DNA of 64,000 nt, taken from assembly GCF_010894405.1 (NCBI RefSeq), contig NZ_JAAIYA010000011.1, forward strand, positions 62,001 through 126,000, written 5' to 3'. Source of the stretch: Pyxidicoccus caerfyrddinensis. Its GTDB lineage: Bacteria; Myxococcota; Myxococcia; Myxococcales; Myxococcaceae. Of the stretch, positions 53,792 through 63,399 are shown one piece after another. Under the pieces are notes generated by a model. The model saw nothing but the letters and a program-made list of their open reading frames with translations. It ran no database searches and was not told the DNA's origin. Made by a program: the position numbers and the translations under genes. Numbering within the stretch: the first letter of the stretch is position 1; every line of letters begins with the position of its first letter.

Positions 53792-54268
53792 TCAGGCCTT
53801 GTCGCGGGAGATGGGGCCCGTCTTCGCCTTCGTCACGCGCAGGTAGTCCGCGGGCGTGAGGACGAGTTGCGTGCCGCGCACGCCCGCAGACACCGCCACC
53901 ACGTCGAACAGCTCCAGCGTCTCGTCGACGAAGACAGGGTAGTCCTTCTTGCTGCCAATGGCGGTGCAGCCGCCGCGCACGTAGCCGGTGAGCGGCTGCA
54001 ATTCCTTGAGCGGCACGGTGTCCACCTTGCGGTCGCCGGTGAGCCGCGCCAGCGCCTTCAAGTCCAGCTCCGCGTTGCCGGGCACCACCGCCATCAGCAC
54101 GCCCGTGCGGTCGCCGCGCGCCACCAGCGTCTTGAAGACCTGCTCGGCGGGCATGCCCACCTTCGCGGCCACCGACTCCGCGGACAAGTCGTCCGGGTCC
54201 ACCTCGTAGTCGCGCAGCTCGTACTTCACGCCGAGCGAGTCCAGGATGCGGGCGGCGTTCGTCTTCAC
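53792..54268 (-). CDS. ybaK: Cys-tRNA(Pro)/Cys-tRNA(Cys) deacylase YbaK
   Basis: 158 residues from a GTG at 54268. It has the YbaK/EbsC signature: the AARILDSLGVKYELRDYEVD start, QVFKTLVARGDRTGVLMAVVPGNAELDLK with the catalytic Lys, then GYVRGGCTAIGSKKDYPVFVDETLEL (read in parts) and a C-terminal loop region. It hydrolyses Cys mischarged on tRNA(Pro) in the cytoplasm. The gene starts 4 bases after purK and is likely co-transcribed with purE-purK. Confidence 0.93.
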   Translation of the reverse strand: MKTNAARILDSLGVKYELRDYEVDPDDLSAESVAAKVGMPAEQVFKTLVARGDRTGVLMAVVPGNAELDLKALARLTGDRKVDTVPLKELQPLTGYVRGGCTAIGSKKDYPVFVDETLELFDVVAVSAGVRGTQLVLTPADYLRVTKAKTGPISRDKA

Positions 54269-54272
54269 GGCG

Positions 54273-55415
54273 TCACACCCCCAGGGCGGTGGCCGCGGCC
54301 TTCACGCGTGCGAGCGCGTCCTCGGGCGTGGTGCCCACCGCGGACAGGTGCCCCATCTTCCGGCCCTTGCGCGCGTCCCGCTTGCCGTACAGGTGCAGCC
54401 GGACGCCGGGCATGGCCAGCACCTGCTCGAAGCGCGGCCCGCCTTCCTTCAGCCACAAGTCTCCCAGCAGGTTGACGATGGCCGCGGGGCGCACCACCTC
54501 CACCGAGCCCAGCGGCAGGTTGCACGCCGCGCGCACCGCCTGCTCGAACTGCGACGTGAGGCACGCGACTTCCGTGGAGTGGAAGCTGTTGTGCGGGCGC
54601 GGCGCCACCTCGTTGACGAGCAGGCTGCCATCGCCCAGCAGGAACATCTCCACCACCAGCAGCCCCTCCACCTGGAGCGACTCGGTGATGGCGCGCGCCA
54701 GCTCCGTGGCCTGCGCCGACACCTGCGGCGGTAGCGGGCCCGGCAACAGCGACCACGCGAGGATGCGCTCCTCGTGGTGGTTGTACGCGGGCGGGTACAC
54801 CGCCGTCTCGCCCTTCGGGCTGCGCGCCACCAGCACGGACAGCTCGGACTTCAAGTCGAGCGCGGCCTCCACCACCACGGAGCGCTCGCCCAGCTCCTTC
54901 CACGCCGTCGCGGCCTCGGAGGCGGACTTCACCTCCCACTGGCCCCGGCCGTCGTAGCCGCCCTCGCTGGACTTCACGAAGCAGCGGCCGCCCAGCGCTT
55001 GAATCGCCTCGGACAGCTCCTGCTCGGAGTGCGCCTCGCGCCAGGGGCCCAGGGGGAAGCCGCCCTTGGCGAGCCAGCCCTTCTGCCGGCCGCGATGCTG
55101 GACGATGCGCAGCACGTCCGAGCCGGGGCGCATGGGCGCATGGCGCGCCACCGCGTCCAGCGTGGCCAGGGACACCTTCTCGATTTCGAGCGTCACCGTG
55201 TCACAGCCGCGTGCCAGCTCCTCGGCGGCGGCGGTGTCGGAGAAGGACGCGGTGATGCAGCGGTCCACCACGGAGAGGGCGGGGCAGGTGGCGTCCGGGT
55301 CCAGCGCCTGCACCTGGAAGCCCAGCGTGCGCGCCGCCAGCGCCATCATCCGCCCGAGCTGGCCTCCGCCGAGGATGCCAATCGTCCCGCCAGGCAGCAC
55401 CACGCGCGACTTCAT
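54273..55415 (-). CDS. purK: N5-carboxyaminoimidazole ribonucleotide synthase PurK
   Basis: 380 residues from the ATG at 55415, which overlaps the purE stop. It begins with [16 protein letters not shown], the PurK N-terminal loop, and has the ATP-grasp core [15 protein letters not shown], then [27 protein letters not shown] with the metal-binding Glu and Asn, and LGDLW near the end. It converts AIR, ATP and bicarbonate to N5-CAIR in purine synthesis. Confidence 0.97.
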   Translation of the reverse strand: MKSRVVLPGGTIGILGGGQLGRMMALAARTLGFQVQALDPDATCPALSVVDRCITASFSDTAAAEELARGCDTVTLEIEKVSLATLDAVARHAPMRPGSDVLRIVQHRGRQKGWLAKGGFPLGPWREAHSEQELSEAIQALGGRCFVKSSEGGYDGRGQWEVKSASEAATAWKELGERSVVVEAALDLKSELSVLVARSPKGETAVYPPAYNHHEERILAWSLLPGPLPPQVSAQATELARAITESLQVEGLLVVEMFLLGDGSLLVNEVAPRPHNSFHSTEVACLTSQFEQAVRAACNLPLGSVEVVRPAAIVNLLGDLWLKEGGPRFEQVLAMPGVRLHLYGKRDARKGRKMGHLSAVGTTPEDALARVKAAATALGV

Positions 55416-55909
55416 GAAATCTCCCGGTGGGCCATCACCTCGTCGGTGCGCGCCTTGCGCCAGGCCGCGAGCCGCTCGCGCAGCTCCGGGTACTTCAGGC
55501 ACAGGATGGCGGCGGCGTGCAGGGCCGCGTTGGCGGCGCCCGGCTTGCCGATGGCCTGCGTCCCGACGGGCACGCCCTTGGGCATCTGGACGATGGAGAG
55601 CAGCGCATCCAGCCCGCTGAGCAGCGTGGTGGGCATGGGCACGCCGATGACGGGCAGCAGCGTCTTGCTGGACACCATGCCGGGCAGGTGGGCGGCCCCT
55701 CCCGCGGCGGCGATGATGACGGACAGGCCGCGCGACTCCGCGGTGGACGCGTACTCCATCATCCAGTCCGGCGTCCGGTGGGCGGACACCACGCGCACCT
55801 CATGGGGGATTCCCAGCTCCTTGAGGATGTCGACGGCCGGCTGCAGGTACTCCAAATCGCTCCTGCCGCCCATGATGACCCCGACCCAGGGGGGAATCGT
55901 ACTCGCCAT
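55412..55909 (-). CDS. purE: N5-CAIR mutase PurE (class I)
   Basis: 165 residues. Signature motifs are [28 protein letters not shown] (the catalytic His region), [25 protein letters not shown], and a C-terminal helix. It isomerises N5-CAIR to CAIR. The stop overlaps the purK start by ATGA, so the two are co-translated. The 128 bases between this gene and the VWA gene show no other feature. Confidence 0.97.
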   Translation of the reverse strand: MASTIPPWVGVIMGGRSDLEYLQPAVDILKELGIPHEVRVVSAHRTPDWMMEYASTAESRGLSVIIAAAGGAAHLPGMVSSKTLLPVIGVPMPTTLLSGLDALLSIVQMPKGVPVGTQAIGKPGAANAALHAAAILCLKYPELRERLAAWRKARTDEVMAHREIS

Positions 55910-56037
55910 GTGGTGTGCGCGCCTCCGTGCGCTCTCTCCGGCCGAAGGCGGAGGAAACGCGGAGATAGGGCGGGGGGATTCCGTCGGTCAACACGGAAGG
56001 TGAGGCGGTCCTCCAGTGGACGCCCGCCCGCCCGGCT

Positions 56038-57474
56038 TCAGTACGTCGAGCCCACCTTGCCGAAGCTCTTCATGGCCTTGACCTTGCTGCGCTTGACGGC
56101 CGAGCGCGTCTCCTCGTCGTTGTCCGCGCTGTCGTACTCGTCCAGGGTGGCCTGCTGCTCGGCCACGTCGGCGGCCACCGCGGCGGCGCCGGACACGGCG
56201 CTGGCCTCGTGGAAGAGGGCCTGGTTCTGCTGCAGGTAGCCCTTCGCCTCGTCCTTGCGGCCCCCGCGCAGGGCCTCGGCGGCCTTCTGCATGTTGACGG
56301 CGCTGCGCGCCCGGGCCGCGTACACCGTGGCCTCCTTGTCCTGCCGGGCCAGCACCTCCTCGCGGCGGTCCGTCACCACCGAGGACAGCGTGGCCGCGTT
56401 CTCCACGCCCACGTTGCGGATGAGGTCCGTGTAGGCCAGCTTCAAATCCGTCACCCGCACCGTGTGGCCCACCGTGTCATCCGTGACGTTCAGCCGCACC
56501 ACCACGCGCTCCAGCTGGCCCGCGGAGAAGTCCGGCAGCGGCACGCTGACGACGTTGCCGGACTGGCTGGCGCGGTAGCCCATCACCTCGCCCAGCGACG
56601 TGCCCGGGGGCAGGGTGAAGGTCAGCGTCACGTCGCGCGCCACGGAAGTCGTGGCCTGCTGCAAATCCTTCTGGAAGAGGGTGGCCAGCTGCCCCGCGTC
56701 CTCGAGGAAGCCGTACGCACCCGCGCCGTACTCGGCGAACGCCTGCATCAGGTCCTCGTTGAAGTCGGTGCCCACGCCGATGGCGCTCAGGGTGATGCCG
56801 GCGGCGCGCAGCTCCCGCGCCTGCTGCGTCAGGCCCTCGTCGTCGGTGACGCCCTCGGTGGGCTGGCCGTCGCTCATGAGGATGAGGCGGTTGACGTGGA
56901 ACTGCCCCTGCGCCGTGGCGAGCTGGAAGCGGCCGGCGGACAGGCCCGCGCCGATGTTGGTGCCGCCCTCGTCCCAGATGCCGTCCACGTACTGGAGCAT
57001 CCGCTCCCGGTTGCCGGGCGTGGCCTGCAAGGACGGCAGGCTCTTCACGTCCGAGCCGTAGTGGACGATGGCCAGCCTGTCCTCGTCCCGCAGCAGGCTC
57101 ACGAGGTGCCGCGCGGCCTGCTTCGCCTGCGCCAGCTTGTAGCCGCTCATGGAGCCCGAGCGGTCGATGACCAGCGCCAGGTTCACCGCGCTGCGCTTCG
57201 CCCCCGGCACCTCGGCGCCGGTGAGGTCCACCGTGGCAAAGACTTCAGAGGTGCCCGCGGGGATGTAGGGGTGCGACAGGCGGCTCGTCATGGTGAGCGA
57301 GCCGGGCGTCGCCGTCACGGGCTGGGGCGGGGTGGGGGGCACCGGCGGCGCCACCACCACCACGGGGACCGGAGGCTGCGGGGGCTTCACCACTCCCAGC
57401 TGCGGCAGCCCCAGCACCAGGGCGGTGAGGGCGAGGCCACCAGCGAGGCTGAGGAAGAGGACCGTTCGGTTCAT
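56038..57474 (-). CDS. VWA-domain protein, membrane-anchored
   Basis: 478 residues from the ATG at 57474 (CCAGGAG ribosome site). An N-terminal hydrophobic anchor (about 4-25) is followed by a Pro/Val linker. The VWA domain (about 90-270) has the MIDAS motif DRSGSMS, the later Thr region GTNIGAG, and the closing Asp in LMSDGQPTEG, so metal binding is intact. A beta-rich domain and a helical tail with DEYDSADNDEETRSAVKRSK follow. VWA proteins bind partners through a metal ion, here outside the cytoplasm. A sequence upstream repeats the one before the ECF sigma gene at 6.7 kb. Confidence 0.88.
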   Translation of the reverse strand: MNRTVLFLSLAGGLALTALVLGLPQLGVVKPPQPPVPVVVVAPPVPPTPPQPVTATPGSLTMTSRLSHPYIPAGTSEVFATVDLTGAEVPGAKRSAVNLALVIDRSGSMSGYKLAQAKQAARHLVSLLRDEDRLAIVHYGSDVKSLPSLQATPGNRERMLQYVDGIWDEGGTNIGAGLSAGRFQLATAQGQFHVNRLILMSDGQPTEGVTDDEGLTQQARELRAAGITLSAIGVGTDFNEDLMQAFAEYGAGAYGFLEDAGQLATLFQKDLQQATTSVARDVTLTFTLPPGTSLGEVMGYRASQSGNVVSVPLPDFSAGQLERVVVRLNVTDDTVGHTVRVTDLKLAYTDLIRNVGVENAATLSSVVTDRREEVLARQDKEATVYAARARSAVNMQKAAEALRGGRKDEAKGYLQQNQALFHEASAVSGAAAVAADVAEQQATLDEYDSADNDEETRSAVKRSKVKAMKSFGKVGSTY

Positions 57475-57530
57475 GGCAGGGCTCCTGGCGCAAACGACGC
57501 GGGCCCTGCCTTTACGAACGAAGCGCGGGA

Positions 57531-57561
57531 AAAGGTCTACCCCCCGCGCCGGAAAACGTTC
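57531..57561 (-). promoter_or_regulatory. Putative promoter/operator shared with the ECF sigma gene
   Basis: Minus strand: GAAC, TTTTCCGGCG, TAGACCTTT in the same order as at 6757-6788, with 18 instead of 19 bases between GAAC and TAGACC. It lies about 60 bases before the VWA-gene ATG and overlaps the last codon of gltK. Confidence 0.45.
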
Positions 57562-58084
57562 AGTTGCTGGACTGCGCCACCGGGGCGCCCGCGCAGAAGA
57601 AGGGCGAGTTGTTCTCGCCGAACGTGCGCCGGTAGAAGGCCTCGTCCGAGGAGCGCAGGGCCTCCAGCGTGTCCTGATCCAGCAGGAGCGCGCGGCAGCC
57701 CATGCGCTCCGGCAGCCCCTCCAGCACGCCGCTGGTGTCCTTCACCTCGCACGCGTTGGAGCCTTCCACGCACTCCTTGCTGCAGTAGCCCTTGGCCTCG
57801 GCGTTCTGGTTCACCGTGCCGTCCTCATTGGTGGCGCGGGGGAAGGCCGCGTCGCGCACGCAGATGAGGTCCTCGCACTCGATGGAGCCGAAGGAGATGA
57901 AGTCCTGCTTCGGAGCCACCTCCTTCTCGAGGATGGGCATGAACTTGCGGCCGAAAGTCGTTTCCTCCTCGGCGGACGCCTTGCGCACCAGGGTGCACTC
58001 CTTGCCGATTTCGCTGCTGACCTCGCAGCCACCCAGAAGCAGCGCGGCGGACATCAGGAGGGCGGTTCGCACGGACATCTTCAT
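57560..58084 (-). CDS. gltK: Gliding-motility lipoprotein GltK (CglC)
   Basis: 174 residues with signal peptide and lipobox LLLGGC (Cys20). The mature protein has several Cys (CTLV, CEDLIC, CSKEC, ACEV, GCRALL, CAGAP), probably disulfide-bonded. In Myxococcus the small lipoprotein CglC/GltK is encoded beside gltB, gltA and gltC in the G2 motility cluster and is an outer-membrane lipoprotein needed for gliding. The identification here rests on that gene order, the size and the lipoprotein signature. It diverges from gltB over a 268-base spacer. Confidence 0.75.
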   Translation of the reverse strand: MKMSVRTALLMSAALLLGGCEVSSEIGKECTLVRKASAEEETTFGRKFMPILEKEVAPKQDFISFGSIECEDLICVRDAAFPRATNEDGTVNQNAEAKGYCSKECVEGSNACEVKDTSGVLEGLPERMGCRALLLDQDTLEALRSSDEAFYRRTFGENNSPFFCAGAPVAQSSN

Positions 58085-58142
58085 GACACCTCTAAGAAGG
58101 GGGGAGGGGCGCGGGACCTCTGGACCCGCGACGGCCCCAGGA

Positions 58143-58170
58143 AGGGTAGCACAGCACCCCCTGACGCCAA
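58143..58170 (-). promoter_or_regulatory. Possible promoter for gltK
   Basis: Minus-strand TTGGCG, 16 bases, TACCCT, ending about 60 bases before the gltK ATG. A modest match only. Confidence 0.3.
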
Positions 58171-58252
58171 CGCCCCCGTACCACGGTCTGAGCCTGTGGA
58201 AATGTGAAGGAATACCGGAGGGATACAGGGTAACCAGGCATGCGCGGCATGG

Positions 58253-58281
58253 TTGATGGTTGGGAATGCGACCGATAGGAT
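58253..58281 (+). promoter_or_regulatory. Candidate sigma-70-type promoter for gltB-gltA-gltC
   Basis: TTGATG (58253-58258), exactly 17 bases, TAGGAT (58276-58281). A start near 58288 leaves about 65 bases before the TTG start of gltB. It lies in the divergent spacer shared with gltK. Confidence 0.5.
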
Positions 58282-58352
58282 GGGGAAACCGAGAGTCGCG
58301 CTGTACCCCCGGTGGCAGTTACGCCCCCCCTCCCTTCACGGAGCCTCCGGAT

Positions 58353-59183
58353 TTGAACCGCCCCACGTTGCTGCTCGCCCTGTGTCTGGTGCCCTCCCTG
58401 GCGCCCGCGCAGAGCCAGGAAGGCATGGGACTCGACCTGACGAAGGAAGAGTCTCCTGCCGCGTCGTCCCCTTCTTCCGAGGACACACCCGCTGCACCGC
58501 CCGCGGAGGAGGCAGCGCCCGCCGTGGCCGCCACCGCGGAGGAGACTCCAGAGCCCGAGCCCATCGCACCGCTGACCGACATCACCCAGGAGGACCGGGT
58601 GAAGAGCGTCCAGCGCAAGGTCTACCGAAAGAAGGGTCGCTTCGAGCTGACGCCGCTGGTCAGCATCTCGGTGAATGATCCGTTCTACTCCAAGGTGGGC
58701 GCGTCGCTGCGCGGCGCCTGGTACCTGGCGGACACGCTCGCCATCGCCGGCCGCGCGTCGGTGATGCAGGTCGTGCCGTCCGACGACGTGCGGACGGCCA
58801 AGCGCACCTTCAACAGCAAGATCTACAACTCCGTGCCCGAGTGGTCCGCCATGGGCGACCTGGAGTGGAGCCCGCTGTACGGCAAGGTGGCGTTCCTCAA
58901 CTCCATCCTCCACTTCGACGGCTACCTGCTCGCGGGTGCCGGCGTGGTGCGGACGGAGACGTCCGCGCTGCCCGACCGCGGGCTCAACCCGGCCGCCGAC
59001 CTGGGCCTGGGCATGCGCTTCGTGGCCAAGGACTACCTGGCCGTGAACGTGGCCCTCATCAACACCTCCTATGTGGATCAGCCCCTGGGCAGCAGCAAGG
59101 GCGCCATCCAGAACATGATGACCCTCAACGCCGGCATCTCGCTGTTCCTGCCGTTCAGCTCGACGGGGAGGGACGCGGAATGA
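58353..59183 (+). CDS. gltB: Gliding-motility outer-membrane beta-barrel protein GltB
   Basis: 276 residues from a TTG at 58353, chosen because GGAG (58340-58343) is 9 bases upstream and the signal peptide starts there (LNRPTLLLALCLVPSLAPAQ); upstream in-frame text has no signal. After a Ser/Ala/Pro/Glu-rich linker containing GLDLTKE comes a beta-barrel with alternating pattern, opening KKGRFELTPLVSISVNDPFYSK and ending VTLNAG-like strands with a terminal LFLPF. It shares its opening barrel motif with the next gene. In Myxococcus GltA, GltB and GltH form the outer-membrane complex of the gliding machinery. ATGA overlap with gltA. Confidence 0.8.
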   Translation: MNRPTLLLALCLVPSLAPAQSQEGMGLDLTKEESPAASSPSSEDTPAAPPAEEAAPAVAATAEETPEPEPIAPLTDITQEDRVKSVQRKVYRKKGRFELTPLVSISVNDPFYSKVGASLRGAWYLADTLAIAGRASVMQVVPSDDVRTAKRTFNSKIYNSVPEWSAMGDLEWSPLYGKVAFLNSILHFDGYLLAGAGVVRTETSALPDRGLNPAADLGLGMRFVAKDYLAVNVALINTSYVDQPLGSSKGAIQNMMTLNAGISLFLPFSSTGRDAE

Positions 59184-59962
59184 AGTGGACCCTTCGTCTG
59201 CTCCTGGCGCTGTGCCTCGTGGTGCCCGCGCTGGGCCACGCCCAGTCCTCCTCCAAGGAGGAGGAGGAGGCCGGCGACGTCTCCGAGGTGGACAAGGACC
59301 GGCTCGGGCCACTGCGTGAGCGCGTGCGTCCCGTCTCCGGGCACCTGTTCCTCAAGAAGGGGCGCTTCGAGTTCAGCCCCTCCGCCTCGGTGTCGCTGCG
59401 CGACGCCTTCTTCAGCAAGTACATCTTCGGCGGCACGCTCACCTACCACCCGCTGGAGACGCTGGGTGTCGGCCTGCGCCTGGGCTACGCGCTCAACACC
59501 GTGGCCGGCGCGGCGCAGATCTGCACCTTCACGGACGGCACCGAGGGCGGCGCCACGCGCGGCTGCGGCTCGCCCACCATGAACCAGCTCGACGGGCAGG
59601 CCCCCGGCCAGCTCAAGCTGCTGGCTGGCGCGGACGTCCAGTGGGCGCCCATCTACGGGAAGCTGTCGCTCTTGGCCGAGAAGTTCATCAGCTTCGACCT
59701 GTACGGCGTCGCGGGTGCCTCCGCGGTGCAGTACCGCGGCCCGGACCTGTCCACGCCCACCGGCGCGAAGAACTACATGACCGGCGGCGGCAACCTGGGC
59801 GTCGGTGCGCGCTTCTTCTTCAACCGCTGGGTGACGCTGCGCACGGAAGTGCGTGACCTCATCTACGTGGAGAAGAGCCGCACCGCCGACAACTACCTGC
59901 GCAACCAGCTGATGTTCGAGCTGGGTGTGTCCTTCTTCTTCCTCAACGGCTCCGAGTCATGA
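59180..59962 (+). CDS. gltA: Gliding-motility outer-membrane beta-barrel protein GltA
   Basis: 260 residues. A signal peptide (cleaved after GHAQ, about residue 22), a Ser/Glu-rich linker (SSSKEEEEAGD), then a beta-barrel: KKGRFEFSPSASVSLRDAFFSK, GVGLRLGYAL, and a final VSFFF strand pattern ending with FLNGSES. The KKGRFE...SK block is the same as in the preceding gene, so the two are paralogues. The gene overlaps gltB and gltC by ATGA junctions, which couples translation of the three motility proteins. Confidence 0.82.
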   Translation: MKWTLRLLLALCLVVPALGHAQSSSKEEEEAGDVSEVDKDRLGPLRERVRPVSGHLFLKKGRFEFSPSASVSLRDAFFSKYIFGGTLTYHPLETLGVGLRLGYALNTVAGAAQICTFTDGTEGGATRGCGSPTMNQLDGQAPGQLKLLAGADVQWAPIYGKLSLLAEKFISFDLYGVAGASAVQYRGPDLSTPTGAKNYMTGGGNLGVGARFFFNRWVTLRTEVRDLIYVEKSRTADNYLRNQLMFELGVSFFFLNGSES

Positions 59963-62016
59963 TCCGCTCCTTCCGGCTCATCCGTCTCGCCGTCCTCGGG
60001 CTCGCGCTCGCCTGGACGGCCCCCAGCTTCGCCCAGAGCTTCGAGGGCCTGGACCTCGGCGCCGCGTCCAAGAAGAAGAAGCGCGGCACGACCCCCAGCA
60101 AGAAGAAGAAGACCACCACCACGCGCAAGACGCGTGGGGGCAAGTCGACCAAGACGCCGACGCCGCCGGAGGAGGACGCCGCCGCCTCCACCGAGACGCC
60201 GGCCGCCGAGTCCGCGCCCGCCGTGGCCACGCCCGCCGCTCCCGCGACGACCACGCCCGCTCCCGCGCCGACCCCGGCCGCGCCGCCGGCCTCCGCGTCC
60301 ACTCCCTCGTCCGGTAGCTCCTCCGGTGGGCTGGGGTTGGACCTGACGCAGGAGGCGCCCAAGCAGACGGCGCCCACCATGTCCTTCGACGCGGTGGACG
60401 TGTCCGGCAAGACGGCGGACCGCCAGCGCCTGGACATCGCGGTCAACCTCTTCAAGAACGACGAGTACGAGAAGGCCGCCATGTCCGCGCACGAGCTGCT
60501 CGCGGACGCGAAGCTGGCGGGCCTGCACACCGAGGCGCGCTACGTCCTCGCCAAGTCGCTCTACCGCATGGGCATGTACCACTCGTCCCTGGGTGAGTTC
60601 TCCAAGCTGCTCGCCCTGGGCCCGTCCACCAAGTTCTTCAAGACGAGCCTGGAGTGGCTCTTCTTCATCAGCCGCAAGACGAAGAACGAGACGGTCATCC
60701 TCGACGAGATTGCCCGGCACGCGAACCAGGAGTTCCCCGAGAAGTACCGGAACGAGTTCCGCTACCTCCTGGCGCGCTACCACTTCGTGCGTGGCCGCGC
60801 GCTGGACCAGGTGGGCCAGCCGGCGGACGCGGACAAGAGCTTCGAGGAAGTGAAGCGCCTGTCGCTGAGCATTCCTCGCAATGACCCGTTCTTCCCGCGC
60901 GCGAAGTACCTGGAGGGCCTGTCCGCCTTCCGCAACGGCAGCCGCACGAAGGACGCGGCCTCCAAGCGCGGCAACGGGGAGATGCTGGCCTCCGTCGAAG
61001 CGATGAAGGAGGTCATCCGCCTCACCCGGCCCATGCCCGGCAAGTCCGCCGAGCAGGCGAAGCTGGACAAGTCCCTGCGCGAGCTGGCCTTCATGCAGCT
61101 GGCCCGTACGCACTACGGCATGCAGCAGAACCGCTACGCCCTCTTCTACCTGGGCAAGGTGGAGCGCGGTAACACGCAGTGGCTGGAGTCCCTCTTCGAG
61201 GCCTCCTGGGCCAACTACCGCGTGGGCCAGTACGAGCAGGCGCTGGGCAACCTGATTACGCTCTCGTCGCCCTTCTTCCGCGAGGAGTACTTCCCCGAGG
61301 CGCTCATCCTGAAGGCGGTCATCTATTACGAGAACTGCCGCTACCGGGAGTCCAACCTCATCCTCCAGGACTTCGAGCGCACGTACCTGCCGGTGCATGA
61401 CCAGCTCGAGGCGCTGGTGAAGAAGAACATGGACGCCGGGGAGTACTACTCGGTGCTCGCCGAGGTGCAGAAGAAGAACAAGGACGGCCTGGAGAAGAAC
61501 GAGACGGACATCATCCTGGAGCGCATCCTCCGCCTCGCCCTCACCGACCAGGACCTGAGCAAGACGAACGACTCCATCCTCGAGCTGGAAGGGGAGATGG
61601 ACGCCTTCGCGAACCGGGCGGACACCTTCAAGTACTCCGACTTGAGCAAGACGCTGCTGGAGGGCCTCAAGGTCCAGCGCACCGCGCTCATCTCCAAGGC
61701 CGGCATCATGGCCAAGGGCAAGCTGGAGACGGAGCTCGTCGCGCTCAAGCAGCTGCTGGCCAACGGCCTGCGCATCAAGTTCGAGACGACGACGAAGGAG
61801 AAGGAGTTCCTCGAGGAGCAGCTCAAGGCGGGTGGCCGCACGGCCATCGTCAAGAAGTACAAGTACTCGGTGGCCGTCTCCGACGACCAGCTCTACTGGC
61901 CGTACGAGGGCGAGTACTGGCGCGACGAGCTGGGCACGTACCAGTACACGCTGACGAAGGGCTGCATCGAGCGCGACACGGCGAACCGGAACGTCCAGTC
62001 CGCCGAGGCGATGTAG
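59959..62016 (+). CDS. gltC: Gliding-motility periplasmic TPR protein GltC
   Basis: 685 residues. Signal peptide (about 1-25), then a 100-residue Lys/Thr-, Ala- and Pro-rich disordered region (SKKKKRGTT, PAPAPTPAAPP) that includes GLGLDLTQE. The rest (about 140-685) is a helical repeat array with TPR units (EKAAMSAHELLADAKLAGL, YRMGMYHSSLGEFSKLLALGP, YALFYLGKVERGN). GltC is a periplasmic scaffold of the Glt motility complex connecting inner- and outer-membrane parts in Myxococcus. Third gene of the gltBAC unit. Confidence 0.85.
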   Translation: MIRSFRLIRLAVLGLALAWTAPSFAQSFEGLDLGAASKKKKRGTTPSKKKKTTTTRKTRGGKSTKTPTPPEEDAAASTETPAAESAPAVATPAAPATTTPAPAPTPAAPPASASTPSSGSSSGGLGLDLTQEAPKQTAPTMSFDAVDVSGKTADRQRLDIAVNLFKNDEYEKAAMSAHELLADAKLAGLHTEARYVLAKSLYRMGMYHSSLGEFSKLLALGPSTKFFKTSLEWLFFISRKTKNETVILDEIARHANQEFPEKYRNEFRYLLARYHFVRGRALDQVGQPADADKSFEEVKRLSLSIPRNDPFFPRAKYLEGLSAFRNGSRTKDAASKRGNGEMLASVEAMKEVIRLTRPMPGKSAEQAKLDKSLRELAFMQLARTHYGMQQNRYALFYLGKVERGNTQWLESLFEASWANYRVGQYEQALGNLITLSSPFFREEYFPEALILKAVIYYENCRYRESNLILQDFERTYLPVHDQLEALVKKNMDAGEYYSVLAEVQKKNKDGLEKNETDIILERILRLALTDQDLSKTNDSILELEGEMDAFANRADTFKYSDLSKTLLEGLKVQRTALISKAGIMAKGKLETELVALKQLLANGLRIKFETTTKEKEFLEEQLKAGGRTAIVKKYKYSVAVSDDQLYWPYEGEYWRDELGTYQYTLTKGCIERDTANRNVQSAEAM

Positions 62017-62117
62017 TCGTACCCGTCACAACGGGGACTTCTCCACCCCACCCACCGCCGGGGGCGCTATGTTCCGCGCTCCCGGCGGTTTCGTTTTTGA
62101 AAAGGAAGGTGTTCCTG

Positions 62118-63398
62118 GTGGTGAGGCGGGCGGCGTCACTGCGCGTCGTCTTCGGAATCGTCGCGCTGGACCTCATCGGGTTCGGCATCCTGATTCCGCA
62201 GCTGGGCGTGTACGGGGTGAAGTTCGGCGCCTCACCGTTCACGGTGGGGCTGCTGATCTCCGTCTATTCGTTGATGCAGCTGGTGGCCGCCCCGGTGCTG
62301 GGCCGCTTGAGCGACAGGTACGGCCGGCGGCCGGTGCTGCTCATCAGCCAGGTGGGCTCGCTGGTGGGCTACGTGCTGTTCGCCTTCGCGCACTCGCTGC
62401 CGCTCCTGTTCGTGGCGCGCATCATCGACGGGGTGTCCGGGGGCAACATCTCCACCGCGCAGGCGGTGGTGGCGGACATCACCCCACCGAAGGACCGGGC
62501 CCGGGGCATGGGCGTCATCGGCGCGGCCTTCGGGCTGGGCTTCGTGCTGGGGCCGGCGCTGGGCGGCTTCCTGGGGGCGTGGGGAGGCAACCTCGCCATC
62601 GGCCTGTTCGCCGCGGGGCTGGTGGCGCTCAACCTCGTGTGCACCTTCTTCTTCCTGCCCGAGTCGCGGGCCCCGGGTGGCCCGGAAGGGCACGCGCGCA
62701 CGCTGAAGGGCGCGTCGCTGGCCATGCACCTGCCGGTGGTGGGGCGGTGCCTGGTGCTGGTGCTGGTGTTCACCACCGCGTTCGCGCAGATGGAGGGGAC
62801 CTTCTCCGTCTACCTGCTGACGCGCTTCCTCTCGACGGGGCCAGTGCCGCTCCAGGGCGGGCTGTTCCTGCAGGCGGCGCTGCCGGACGCGGCGGTGCTG
62901 CGCGAGGCGAGCCTGCGGGCCGGCTGGCTGTTCGCCGTGGTGGGCGTGCTGTCGGCGCTGGTGCAGGGGGGGCTGGTGCGGCGGCTGGTGGGCGGGGGAG
63001 AGGGCAGGCCCGGGCGCGAGGCCCCGGTGGCCGCGGTGGGCTTCGGGCTCACGGCCGCGGGGCTGGCGCTGCTGCCGGTGGCCCCCGGTTATGCGTGGCT
63101 CTTCCCGGTGATGGGGTTGTTGGCGGTGGGCTCGGCGCTGGTGAACCCGTGTCTGTCCGCCCTGGTATCTGTTCATGCCCCGCCGGAGCGGCTGGGCGCG
63201 GTGCTGGGGGCGTACCAGGCCTTCGGCTCGCTGGGGCGGATTGTGGGGCCGGCGCTGGGCGGGTGGCTCTTCACCCGTCTGGGGCCGGGGGCGCCGTACG
63301 GGACGGCGGCGGTGATGGTGGCGGGGGCGGGACTGCTGGCGTTATCGCTGGTGGCCCAGGCGAGAATGGCAGGCGCGGGGGCCGAGCAAAGGTCCTAA
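62118..63398 (+). CDS. MFS transporter, DHA1/TetA-like
   Basis: About 426 residues. The GTG at 62118 has AAGGAAGG 8 bases upstream; a TTG at 62097 is possible and would add seven residues. Twelve membrane helices are visible. The MFS motif A loop is GRLSDRYGRRPVLL, and motif C-like text is GFVLGPALGGFLG. The start LDLIGFGILIPQLGVYGVKFG is typical of TetA-type drug/H+ antiporters, with a second motif-like block in the C-half. Substrate unknown. It ends 1 base before the plsX start. Confidence 0.9.
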   Translation: MVRRAASLRVVFGIVALDLIGFGILIPQLGVYGVKFGASPFTVGLLISVYSLMQLVAAPVLGRLSDRYGRRPVLLISQVGSLVGYVLFAFAHSLPLLFVARIIDGVSGGNISTAQAVVADITPPKDRARGMGVIGAAFGLGFVLGPALGGFLGAWGGNLAIGLFAAGLVALNLVCTFFFLPESRAPGGPEGHARTLKGASLAMHLPVVGRCLVLVLVFTTAFAQMEGTFSVYLLTRFLSTGPVPLQGGLFLQAALPDAAVLREASLRAGWLFAVVGVLSALVQGGLVRRLVGGGEGRPGREAPVAAVGFGLTAAGLALLPVAPGYAWLFPVMGLLAVGSALVNPCLSALVSVHAPPERLGAVLGAYQAFGSLGRIVGPALGGWLFTRLGPGAPYGTAAVMVAGAGLLALSLVAQARMAGAGAEQRS

Positions 63399-63399
63399 G

